Source of the DNA: Sipunculus nudus | Lineage: Eukaryota > Annelida > Sipuncula > Golfingiida > Sipunculidae | NCBI GenBank assembly: GCA_026874595.1 | Contig: JAPPUL010000069.1 | Span: 560,001 to 624,000 of the forward strand | Direction: 5' to 3' | Length of the DNA stretch: 64,000 nucleotides | Part shown: positions 36,115 to 44,936 of the stretch, one piece after another | Position numbering within the stretch: position 1 is the stretch's first letter | How the letters are laid out: the number at the start of each line of letters is the position of its first letter | The notes under the pieces: model-generated | Database searches by the model: none | Seen by the model: only the letters and a program-made list of their open reading frames with translations | What the model was told of the DNA's origin: nothing | Position numbers and translations under genes: made by a program

Positions 36115-37170
36115 TTGAAATTGTCAAAACTAAACTTAAAAGAAGAAATAGCAAATATAAAGAAAGAAGTTGAGGAGATGCTGGCTAAAAGGAATGAGCT
36201 TAAGGAAGTTGTTGATATACAACTTGAGTTTCTTGGAAAGAAAGGCCGTCTTACAAATATACTAAAGGGTTTAAAAGAACTTGATAAAGACGTCCAAAAG
36301 GAGATAGGCAGTCTTGCAAATGCTACGAAAAATACATTAATAAAGATATTTGAAAATAAGAAAAAAGAACTTGAAACTGTTATATATAACGAAAAGATAA
36401 AATCCCAGACAATAGATATAAGCATAAAAGGCCGCCCGATGCCTATAGGACATAAACATCCGCTAACAAAGACTATAGAAGATATAACGAAGATATTCAC
36501 AAGTATGGGCTTTCAAACGGCAGAAGGACCCGAACTTGAACATGAATATTATAATTTCGAGACATTAAATCTTCCAAAAGACCATCCAGCACGCGATGAA
36601 CAAGACTCATTCTATATAACAAAAGAAAAGTTGCTAAGAACGCAAACCTCCCCCGTTCAAATACGTGTTATGGAAAAGATGCGACCTCCTATATCGATAA
36701 TATCCTCAGGGCGGTGCTTCAGGCGTGATGCAACAGATGCGACTCACTCACATACGTTTCATCAGATAGAAGGACTTTTAGTCGATAAAGACGTATCCTT
36801 TGCAGATCTAAAAGGAACATTGCACCTTTTTGCACGAAAATTATTTGGCTCAAATACAAAACTACGCTTTCGCCCGGACTACTTTCCATTTACAGAGCCA
36901 AGTGCAGAGTTTGCAATTAGTTGTTTTGGTTGTGAGGCTGCTGCTTCAGGGACAAAAGGTTGTAAAGTGTGTAAGGGTAGTGGTTGGCTTGAAATGGGAG
37001 GCTGTGGCCTTGTAGATCCTGATGTGTTTGGTTTTGTTAATATAGACCCTGAAGAATACTCAGGATACGCATTTGGAATGGGGATAGAACGAATTGCAAT
37101 GGTAAAGCATGGGATTCCTGACATACGAATGTTTTATGAAAATGATTATAGATTCTTAAATCAGTTTTAA
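36115..37170 (+). CDS. pheS: Phenylalanine--tRNA ligase alpha subunit
   Basis: 351 residues. An N-terminal coiled coil (about 1-90) precedes the class II catalytic core: motif 1 region GHKHPLTKTIEDITKIFTSMG, motif 2 FRRDATDATHSHTFHQIEG, and motif 3 YAFGMGIERIAMVKHGIPDIR. A CxxC...CxxC insertion (CFGCEAAASGTKGCKVC) is seen in many bacterial PheS proteins. The start is TTG with GAAAGAGAG upstream; a second TTG two codons later is possible. Unusually, pheT does not follow: the next gene encodes a HEAT-repeat protein, so the beta subunit must be elsewhere. Confidence 0.93.
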   Translation: MKLSKLNLKEEIANIKKEVEEMLAKRNELKEVVDIQLEFLGKKGRLTNILKGLKELDKDVQKEIGSLANATKNTLIKIFENKKKELETVIYNEKIKSQTIDISIKGRPMPIGHKHPLTKTIEDITKIFTSMGFQTAEGPELEHEYYNFETLNLPKDHPARDEQDSFYITKEKLLRTQTSPVQIRVMEKMRPPISIISSGRCFRRDATDATHSHTFHQIEGLLVDKDVSFADLKGTLHLFARKLFGSNTKLRFRPDYFPFTEPSAEFAISCFGCEAAASGTKGCKVCKGSGWLEMGGCGLVDPDVFGFVNIDPEEYSGYAFGMGIERIAMVKHGIPDIRMFYENDYRFLNQF

Positions 37171-37273
37171 AAAAAAAAGCTCTATAAAACACCCTAAAGA
37201 CCGACAATAAGCTAGAATATTAAGAAATAAATCTCCTGTCAAATGAAAGAGAATATTATTTAAAGAGAATATT

Positions 37274-38998
37274 ATGAAAAAGCCTGCTTTAAACGCTATA
37301 ATAACAGTTTTCTATTCAACTCTAATATTATTTATCCTTACCGGAAGCCTGCAAGGAGCATCTTCCGGTAAAAGCGTTAGCATAAAATCAGATCGTTTAC
37401 CTAAAAAGGCTTTGCAAAATGACTCTCGTAGTCAAATAAAAAACACCAAACAGCAAAATAAAGAAAATAATAAAGCAAATAAAGCAGATGATGAAAAAGA
37501 AAATAAAGAATATGAAAAGCTAAAAAAGGATTTAAGCTACGGAACCTCAGTAAAGCGAATTAAAGTCATAGAGAAAATAGTTAAGACAAATAAAAATCAT
37601 AACTTACTCTCTTACGTGCTTAAAAACGATAATAATGAACAAGTACTTATAAAGGCACTTGATGCGGTTGGAAGGCTTGAGCTTACAAAATATGGATATA
37701 TAATACATAATCTACTTAGAAAGGAAAAATCTAAAATATCGCCTCGAGAAAATCTTATATTATATACAATAAACACACTTGGACTAATTGCCCATAAGGG
37801 CTCAGCAGATGATATAATTGATATTCTTGAAGACAAAGCGAATAACGAATCTATAAAGATAGAATCAATAAAGGCCTTAGGGTTAATGAAATCGGAAAAG
37901 AGCTTGTCTTTACTTTATAAAATATTTGATGAAACACTAAAGACTAATAAAACGATACGCCATGAAATAATAAGATCACTTGGAGTGATAGGCAGCAACA
38001 CTTCTGTTAAATTCCTAAAAAGCTTACTGGAAAGCACCCCTCCCCCATCACCAACAACAAAAGTACTTGTAATACGTGCAATAACCCAATGTCAAGGTGG
38101 CTTTGACGAACTTGAACGTTATACAAAAGACAAAGATACTCGAGTTGCAACTACGGCAATAAGCTCGCTCAAATTAGTAAGAACAAAAAATCTTTATGAA
38201 GAATCTAGATTATTTAATATAGTCTTTGATGCGTTACGAGATGATAAAGAAGAATTTCGCTATGCAGGACTTGATACCATTACAAACTTTAAGAAATTAA
38301 ACAAAACTAATAGAAAGAAGGCTTTAAATATAACAAAATACATTGCCTTTAATGATGAATCTGTTAAAGTAAGAAAAAAAGCTATTAAAGTATTAAGCTT
38401 GCTTGGAGGAAAAGAAGTTAAGAGCCTTTGGAAGGAAAATCTAAAAGAAAATACTGCCAATTCAATAAAAGTTGAGATTATATCAAGCCTAAATTCAATG
38501 CCTAAAGCTCAGGCTCTTTCTTTACTTACCTTTGCATATAAAGAAAATATATCCTCTATTCCTATTAAAAAGGTTATTTTAGAAGCTTTTTTTAAAGTTG
38601 CACCCTATAAAGCTGTTGCTTTTGTATCAGAAAATATTATGAATAAAGATGATGATAATATCGCACTTAAGCTTTATAGCGTTGTGCTTATATATAAAAA
38701 TACAAAAGGACACCAAAGACTTGAGGCTTTAAAACCATATCTACACTACAAAAATATACACATACGCCGCTATGCTTATAATTATCTAATATCCATAAAT
38801 ACTCATGAAACACGAGACATGGTTTTTAGCAGACTGAAAAATGAATCCAATCCAGAAGTTATTATGCATATTTTAAGCGTCTTCTATCAAAAAGATATAA
38901 AAGAAAGTCTTCCGCTGCTTAAAACGCATTTTCTAAAATCGCAAAACGCCTTAATTCAAAAAGAAGCAAGAAGGCTAATTAAAATATTTGATTCATAA
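37274..38998 (+). CDS. Exported HEAT-repeat protein
   Basis: 574 residues with a signal peptide (KPALNAIITVFYSTLILFILTGSLQGASS), a Lys/Asn/Gln-rich linker to about residue 85, then a long array of helical HEAT-like repeats (for example ALDAVGRLELTKYGYIIHNLL, SIKALGLMKSEKSLSLLYKI, IRSLGVIGSNTSVKFLKSLL). Such arrays act as protein-binding scaffolds; here in the periplasm. The region just before the ATG is a 16-17 bp duplicate of the initiation sequence (AAAGAGAATATTAT twice). It converges with sucrose synthase with only 17 bp between stops. Confidence 0.75.
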   Translation: MKKPALNAIITVFYSTLILFILTGSLQGASSGKSVSIKSDRLPKKALQNDSRSQIKNTKQQNKENNKANKADDEKENKEYEKLKKDLSYGTSVKRIKVIEKIVKTNKNHNLLSYVLKNDNNEQVLIKALDAVGRLELTKYGYIIHNLLRKEKSKISPRENLILYTINTLGLIAHKGSADDIIDILEDKANNESIKIESIKALGLMKSEKSLSLLYKIFDETLKTNKTIRHEIIRSLGVIGSNTSVKFLKSLLESTPPPSPTTKVLVIRAITQCQGGFDELERYTKDKDTRVATTAISSLKLVRTKNLYEESRLFNIVFDALRDDKEEFRYAGLDTITNFKKLNKTNRKKALNITKYIAFNDESVKVRKKAIKVLSLLGGKEVKSLWKENLKENTANSIKVEIISSLNSMPKAQALSLLTFAYKENISSIPIKKVILEAFFKVAPYKAVAFVSENIMNKDDDNIALKLYSVVLIYKNTKGHQRLEALKPYLHYKNIHIRRYAYNYLISINTHETRDMVFSRLKNESNPEVIMHILSVFYQKDIKESLPLLKTHFLKSQNALIQKEARRLIKIFDS

Positions 38999-39015
38999 TA
39001 AAACTGCCTTTAAAA

Positions 39016-41415
39016 CTACTCTGGCCCTCTAGTAAGGGCTTTGGCAAGTGGCCGATACTGAAGGTTATAAAACATATCAAGATACATCATAGTCTCAGCG
39101 CGCTCAAGATTTGTTGCATAATTCCAAAATCCATATACCCGCGATAACGTTAACATCCTCTTTGCATAAAGTTCCCATGTATATTTCTTTTCTATACGCT
39201 CTATGGCATTCGATGATATTCTCTTCCAATAATCTTTATCCTTTGATGCTCTTTGTAAGAACTCGAGTAACAACTTTGCACTCTCCTGTCCATGATTAGG
39301 ATTTATATGAAAACCCGATTCCTCATTAACTATAATTTCAAGAGGCCCACCAAAACAAGTTGCAAACGTCGGAAGTCCTGTACTCATTGCCTCTATAACC
39401 GTAAGTCCGAACGCCTCAAATAAAGCAGGCTGCACAAAAACTCCTCCTGTATCCGCTACATATCTATACATCTCTCCATTAAAATGTTTGTCTGATATAG
39501 CGTTGACCCAACGCATATTGCCATCTAAAGCATATTTATCCATAAGCTCATGCATAAGCTCTATCTGCTCTATCTCTTCCCTATCCACCGCCTCATTAAT
39601 ATCTACATGCCCTGATACCACAAGCAAATTTGCTGTTTCTTTAAGTTCTTCTAATTGTCCGTACCATCTAACAAGCCCTGTAACATTCTTTATAGTATCA
39701 AGACGAGCCATTGTAAAGATTATTGGCTTGCTCCTGTCTTCTATATGACCACGTGCTGCTTTGCCATCACCTGTCCCGTATATTACTTCTTCTATCTCAT
39801 CATCCAAACTCTTTATACGTCTTTCTTCTTCGTAATAAGGGAAATACACTTCAGGATCAGCGCCCGGAGACACTATATTAAACTTGGGGTCAAAGATGTT
39901 TATTCCATTTATTACTCTATATAAGCCCGGCATCGTGAAAGATGTATAACTTTCATACTGCCCCAAACTCTCATCATGTCCTGCTATCTCTTGATAGGTA
40001 CTCGTTATTATGAAGTTTGCTGTGTTCATAGCTATTAGGTCTGCCGTAAATTGACATTCAAAATGATAATCTTCTATCTCCTGCCAATAAAGCGCTGAGA
40101 ACAAATATTTTGTCTTCTCTAATGCATGCGCTATGTTACATTGTGTTACCTTAAGGCTTCGCGATAATAAACTTGCTACTAAGTTGCCATCCGAATAATT
40201 ACCTATTATAAGATTAGGAGGCCCTCCAAAATAAGCCAACAACTCTCGCTCCACCTCCTGCGCAAACCTTTCAAGATAAGGCCATACCAAAAATCTAGAC
40301 ACCCAATCCTGGACTATATCTCCATCCTCCTCCCTAAACGGTATTCGCAATATATATGCATTCTTTGTTCCTAATATCTTCTCTTGCCTTTCTTTACATG
40401 TTGTTCCCGGTGAGTTTGGTATTAAACGAGTTACTACTACTATCTTTGGCTCTATTTCAAGTCCTTGTTCCCAAAATCCTCTATACATCTCTTGCTCAAG
40501 CGCTCGTACTTGATTTAGGATATATATAACTTGTCCGCCTGTGTCGGGTAGCCCAAGCACGTTATCTTGTGCAAAATAGCCATGCGGACTTACCGCCACT
40601 ATATTAAATATCATAGGTACTCTTGATAAAAACTCTTCAAGCCTTTTGGGTTCTGGCGCTTCTAATATGTCTGATAGCAGGTTTATTGTGTCTTTTATCC
40701 GTCCAACATCTCGGCCCCAACCTGGTAAAAGTCCATACTTCTCTAACTCGCTTGACACCATCGAAAAACTATCATCGCTTTTCCTCTTCTCTAAATAACC
40801 TGATGCCTTACGTAAGGCTTTTCGCAATACTTCAAAATTATTTATCTCCTCTTTAAGCATTAGTTGTTGTCCGCCATACTCGTGCAGCCTAAGAAAGTCT
40901 ATAAGTCCATTATCCTCCGTTATGAGTGCTTGATAGAGCTTGTTTGACAACGTGATATTTAAAAATGATACCCCCTGCCCTATGCTTCGTGACTCTTTTA
41001 ATTTCGGAAATGCCCTCTCAAATGGTGTGAAGTCTATCCGTAAGGGCAGTGTATCTGCTCCATCACCGCTTACTATTCGCTCTTTGAAACTTAAATACTC
41101 ATCTACTAAAACCTCTTCAAGCTCTTGCTCTTCTACATGCACACGCAGATAAGACCATTGCCCTCGTTGTACCCTAACACATAAATATACCCACGGTGAT
41201 ATTATTACTGCCTCTTGACTTTGTCTTATAAGCTCGCCTAACGGACTCTCCTCATCAGATAAAAAAGCTATACTATCAGATTTGCAAAGCTCTTCATATT
41301 CTTCCCATAAATCTGTTTGTAGCATTAGCTTCTTACCTAGCATTACATAATGCCTGAACAATAGATACATCTGTTGTCTATGCTCTTTAAAGTATTTTAT
41401 CGCCTCTTCATACAT
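39016..41415 (-). CDS. Sucrose synthase
   Basis: A 799-residue GT4 glycosyltransferase with the long N-terminal regulatory region (about 1-260) typical of sucrose synthases and the catalytic core starting at [22 protein letters not shown]. Sugar-nucleotide site: [20 protein letters not shown] and [20 protein letters not shown] with both glutamates of the E-x7-E motif. It interconverts sucrose + NDP and NDP-glucose + fructose. Length is as expected (about 800). A strong GGAGGAGAG ribosome-binding site precedes the ATG. Last gene of a three-gene sucrose cluster, 69 bp after the SPS gene. Confidence 0.92.
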   Translation of the reverse strand: MYEEAIKYFKEHRQQMYLLFRHYVMLGKKLMLQTDLWEEYEELCKSDSIAFLSDEESPLGELIRQSQEAVIISPWVYLCVRVQRGQWSYLRVHVEEQELEEVLVDEYLSFKERIVSGDGADTLPLRIDFTPFERAFPKLKESRSIGQGVSFLNITLSNKLYQALITEDNGLIDFLRLHEYGGQQLMLKEEINNFEVLRKALRKASGYLEKRKSDDSFSMVSSELEKYGLLPGWGRDVGRIKDTINLLSDILEAPEPKRLEEFLSRVPMIFNIVAVSPHGYFAQDNVLGLPDTGGQVIYILNQVRALEQEMYRGFWEQGLEIEPKIVVVTRLIPNSPGTTCKERQEKILGTKNAYILRIPFREEDGDIVQDWVSRFLVWPYLERFAQEVERELLAYFGGPPNLIIGNYSDGNLVASLLSRSLKVTQCNIAHALEKTKYLFSALYWQEIEDYHFECQFTADLIAMNTANFIITSTYQEIAGHDESLGQYESYTSFTMPGLYRVINGINIFDPKFNIVSPGADPEVYFPYYEEERRIKSLDDEIEEVIYGTGDGKAARGHIEDRSKPIIFTMARLDTIKNVTGLVRWYGQLEELKETANLLVVSGHVDINEAVDREEIEQIELMHELMDKYALDGNMRWVNAISDKHFNGEMYRYVADTGGVFVQPALFEAFGLTVIEAMSTGLPTFATCFGGPLEIIVNEESGFHINPNHGQESAKLLLEFLQRASKDKDYWKRISSNAIERIEKKYTWELYAKRMLTLSRVYGFWNYATNLERAETMMYLDMFYNLQYRPLAKALTRGPE

Positions 41416-41484
41416 CTTTATCTCTCCTCCATATTACTACCTTATTACTACATTTTTAGCATGTTTATATTTACTTATAGCATT

Positions 41485-43599
41485 TTAAAAAAAACCAAAG
41501 TTCTCTATCCCTTCAAGTATCCCCCATGAATATTTACCTTGTGCAAAATATATATGTGGCTCCCCTCTTAACTTCTCAAGCTCTGAACTATAATTCCCCA
41601 CTACCACTGCTAACGTATTCCCCCTTAGCATCTCTGCATCATTGCCTGAATCACCCGCTACCAATATATTCTCAAACGGTATGTTCCATTTCATCGCAAA
41701 GTATCTAACTGCAAGCCCTTTTGACGCCCTAATAGGCAGTATGTCTAAATACTGATTGTGTGAAAATATTACCTTAGCTTGGATTTGCTGACGCCTTAAA
41801 CGACTTCTTATACTTCTTATTGGCAAGGATTCTTTTGGGTCTATATAATAACTTATTTTATGTGTCCTTTGAGCAGGAGCATCTTGCATTATCAAACCTG
41901 GTATGTCTAACATCACATCTACTATCTTTTGTGCATTCCACCTCTTGCCTATATGTTTTTTAAAACCCATATCTTGAATTATCTTTGGACCATAATGTAT
42001 CTCGCTCCCTACACTCGTTATAAGTACTTCAGGCAACGGCATCTCCCATTCCTCTAAAACTTCAAGTGCACTCTCAAGCGTCCTCCCTGTTGCAACTCCA
42101 AAACTTACTCGCTCTTTATATTCATATATCTTCTTCTTTAGTTCTAAAAGCCCTTGTGCATCTCCTAGCAAAGTGTTATCTATATCGCATATTAAAACCT
42201 TCTCAGAATTTATTAGGTCTTTTGTAACCCTCTTTGACCCTTGTACCTTACGCTTTTTAAGTATACCTTCAACTGTAGATAAATAATTCTTTACGTGTTG
42301 TTCCCATGTGTAATGTATTTTAACTCCAGCAAGTCCCGACCTCCTCCATCCATCCCACCTTTTCTTGTCTTTTAATGATGATATTAAGGCTCTCTCAAGT
42401 TTATCAGCGTCTTTTGCATCTACCAAAAGTCCATTTTTACACCGCTTTAATATTTCCGACGGACCACCATCATTTGTTGCAACTACTGGCAGTCCGCTTG
42501 CTGCTGATTCTATTATTGTAAGACCAAAGGGTTCTGTTAAGGCAGGATTTACAAATATTCCTCCTCGTTTTGATACTAGTTTATATATATTCGCAACGTC
42601 CTTTGCGTGGTGTTGTTTCGGATACGATACTTTCCCATACAGATTATATAAATCTATCAAATAAAGTATTTTCTCAAGCACCTTCTTTGGTGTCCTGTCA
42701 AGTGCACTTATATCTTCTCTATTCCCTAATATCAATACCAAGTTCGCAAGCTCTTGCAGCTCCTTTGATTTGCCATATACATGCAAAAGCCCATCTACGT
42801 TCTTCTTAGGATCAGGACGGCTTAATGCTAATATACAGGGCTTTTTCTTGTCTGTTAAGAATTTGTCTATCTCATCCTCTATCACTAAAACATCATTTTT
42901 ATTCCCTCTCCTTTCAAACAAACTAAGTTCTACTCCAGGCGGGATCACCTTTAAGCGGCTTACGTCATAATTATCATATAATGAGTATTGTTCTTCTACC
43001 TCTTGCGTCGTGCTTGCGATTATTAATGACGCATTGTCAAGAGTCATCTCTTCTGCTTCTATACGACGTCGGATATTATAATACTTTTCTATTTGTTCTT
43101 CCTTAAGCCTTTGTTCTCTTAACTGCTTTTGCTTTATCCTTCCAAGTGAATGCCCTGTATGGATATGTACTACATCTAGCAGTCCTGCAAGCCGGCTTGT
43201 TACGTAACCTGCGTCTGCGTAGTGACTATGTAGTACGTCCGGTACTCGTCGCAGGTTCTTTATGTAATATATTGCTCCATCTGTAAAACTATCCAAATAC
43301 GGCCATAATACTTCCTTTCGCAAATATCGACGCGGACCACAGGATATTCTTACTATATTCGATTTCTCGTTTACCTTCTCTATCGGATTCTTATACCCCG
43401 CCCATACCTTCGGATCATCCACTAGACGTGTTAATATATCTACCTGCCATACCCTTTTATCTTTAGACAAATCTCGCGCAAGCTCTATAACATATTTTAT
43501 CTGGCCCCCTGTATCAGAATCTCGCCCAAGCTCTATCTCTTTACTTCGTACAAGTCCGTGTATACTAACTAGGATTATGTATAAATTCTCTTTACTCAT
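41485..43599 (-). CDS. Sucrose-phosphate synthase with C-terminal sucrose-phosphatase domain
   Basis: 704 residues. Residues about 1-450 are a GT4 domain (GRDSDTGGQIKYVIELAR; HIHTGHSLGRIK; ALSRPDPKKNVDGLL; PALTEPFGLTIIESAASGLPVVAT) that makes sucrose 6-phosphate from NDP-glucose and fructose 6-phosphate. Residues about 465-704 form a HAD domain of the sucrose-phosphatase type with the intact nucleophile motif ICDIDNTLLGD and GDSGNDAEML, so it could also release sucrose; in plant SPS the corresponding domain is inactive. No clear ribosome-binding site precedes the ATG. It lies between fructokinase (145 bp upstream) and sucrose synthase (69 bp downstream). Confidence 0.9.
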   Translation of the reverse strand: MSKENLYIILVSIHGLVRSKEIELGRDSDTGGQIKYVIELARDLSKDKRVWQVDILTRLVDDPKVWAGYKNPIEKVNEKSNIVRISCGPRRYLRKEVLWPYLDSFTDGAIYYIKNLRRVPDVLHSHYADAGYVTSRLAGLLDVVHIHTGHSLGRIKQKQLREQRLKEEQIEKYYNIRRRIEAEEMTLDNASLIIASTTQEVEEQYSLYDNYDVSRLKVIPPGVELSLFERRGNKNDVLVIEDEIDKFLTDKKKPCILALSRPDPKKNVDGLLHVYGKSKELQELANLVLILGNREDISALDRTPKKVLEKILYLIDLYNLYGKVSYPKQHHAKDVANIYKLVSKRGGIFVNPALTEPFGLTIIESAASGLPVVATNDGGPSEILKRCKNGLLVDAKDADKLERALISSLKDKKRWDGWRRSGLAGVKIHYTWEQHVKNYLSTVEGILKKRKVQGSKRVTKDLINSEKVLICDIDNTLLGDAQGLLELKKKIYEYKERVSFGVATGRTLESALEVLEEWEMPLPEVLITSVGSEIHYGPKIIQDMGFKKHIGKRWNAQKIVDVMLDIPGLIMQDAPAQRTHKISYYIDPKESLPIRSIRSRLRRQQIQAKVIFSHNQYLDILPIRASKGLAVRYFAMKWNIPFENILVAGDSGNDAEMLRGNTLAVVVGNYSSELEKLRGEPHIYFAQGKYSWGILEGIENFGFF

Positions 43600-43744
43600 G
43601 CTTTTTGATTATTTATATGCTCTATACTATCTATTAAACCTCATAAAGTCTTTTTTTGACCTTATATTACTTCTATTCTTATTTTCACTTCCTATAACAT
43701 GATTTTTATACAATCACATCTTATAAGCTTTATTTTATCCTCCT

Positions 43745-44689
43745 CTATTTTATCCCCCACTTTAAAGCGAAATCTTTATAAAACCTCTCTTCGTTTATTG
43801 TTGCCCCTTTTATCCCACATACATTTGACGAAAACTCAACCGCCATGTCAAGTATTAAGGCACACGATATCCCTTCCATCAGGCCTATTAGCATCATTGA
43901 CGAAAAACCATCCCCTGCTCCTACCGTGTCTGCTACTGATACTTTTCCAGGCACCTTATGACCTATTATCTCCCTGTTTGATAATACTGCTCCTCGTCCT
44001 CCTGCCGTCACTCCTACCACCCCAAGACCACTATATCTAGACTCAAGTTTTATTATTCCCTCTTTTATCTTCGTTAGAAAATCTTCTCCCCTCTCAAGCC
44101 CATATTCAACTGCCTCCCCCCCTACTTTAAGTGCTTTGTCAAGCTCTTCTATATTCAATTTTATCCAGCGGGCCCCCCTTAACACCATCTCAAGCACTAC
44201 ATCATCGTAATAAGGTTCTCGTAAATTTAAATCTACAAATACCGGAAGATTGCTCGCCTCTTTAACCTCTAATAACGTTCCCCAGGACTTCTTTCCGCGA
44301 CTAAGTAAAGTCCCATGATATATTAGCCCAATATCACCACCATTAACAAAATCTAGTACTGCTCCATCTTCTATATGATCATATGACATGTCTTCTAATA
44401 TATCATATCTATTCTCTTCTCCCTCTACCATTACCTCTACAAGGCCTGTAGAACGTTCCTTGTCTATTTGTATCCCCCTTGTGTCCATACCCCAGCTTTC
44501 CATAGCTCGTAATACACCCTCCCCTTCTGCATCTTTACCTATTCGACTTACAAATAAAGGATCATAGCCAAACCCACGCAATGTCCATGCTACGTTAAAC
44601 GGAGCCCCTCCTAAATATTTTTCCTCCTTCCCTGCAAATTTATCGTATAATACTTCGCCTATTATCAAAGGCCGTTTCTTCTTTTTCAT
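43745..44689 (-). CDS. PfkB-family carbohydrate kinase, probable fructokinase
   Basis: 314 residues. The N-terminal glycine-rich motif is KYLGGAPFNVAWTLRGFGYDP and the C-terminal signature is VSVADTVGAGDGFSSMMLIG, with the catalytic base Asp in GAGDGF. It phosphorylates fructose (or a similar sugar) with ATP. In this context it would turn fructose released by sucrose synthase into fructose 6-phosphate. The ATG lacks a good ribosome-binding site; a 24-25 codon ORF upstream ends in an ATGA overlap with it. First gene of the sucrose cluster. Confidence 0.88.
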   Translation of the reverse strand: MKKKKRPLIIGEVLYDKFAGKEEKYLGGAPFNVAWTLRGFGYDPLFVSRIGKDAEGEGVLRAMESWGMDTRGIQIDKERSTGLVEVMVEGEENRYDILEDMSYDHIEDGAVLDFVNGGDIGLIYHGTLLSRGKKSWGTLLEVKEASNLPVFVDLNLREPYYDDVVLEMVLRGARWIKLNIEELDKALKVGGEAVEYGLERGEDFLTKIKEGIIKLESRYSGLGVVGVTAGGRGAVLSNREIIGHKVPGKVSVADTVGAGDGFSSMMLIGLMEGISCALILDMAVEFSSNVCGIKGATINEERFYKDFALKWGIK

Positions 44690-44763
44690 CTGTTTATACC
44701 ATGTTCAAAGCTGTCTATGCCATCTTTATCCTTATATAACTTGCATAACTTTAACAACATCAT
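44686..44763 (-). CDS. Possible 25-codon leader ORF overlapping the pfkB-type gene (ATGA)
   Basis: Two consecutive ATGs (44763, 44760) open a frame beginning MMLLKLCKLYKDKDG whose TGA shares two bases with the fructokinase ATG. It has no clear ribosome-binding site of its own. It may couple translation or may be chance. Confidence 0.3.
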   Translation of the reverse strand: MMLLKLCKLYKDKDGIDSFEHGINR

Positions 44764-44936
44764 TTCTATATTATTTTAATTAGCTTCATTATTCTCTATA
44801 CTCTTAATTTATGCATATATATACCAACTATACTTTATAATACTAATAAGAGCTTTATACTTTAATTATGATTTTTTTTTAATAAAAAGATTGACTGGCT
44901 TTTTAACATTCTTAATCTTAAGAACTTTTTAATTCT

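Noticed and set aside
36054-36500. Minus-strand 148-codon Ser/Phe-rich frame
   Set aside because: It is antisense to the pheS coiled coil; composition is that of a reversed Lys/Glu-rich region.
44909-44924. Terminator hairpin after the adenylate cyclase gene (TTCTTAA-TC-TTAAGAA)
   Set aside because: The loop is only two bases and no clear U-run follows on the transcript, so it is not a convincing terminator.
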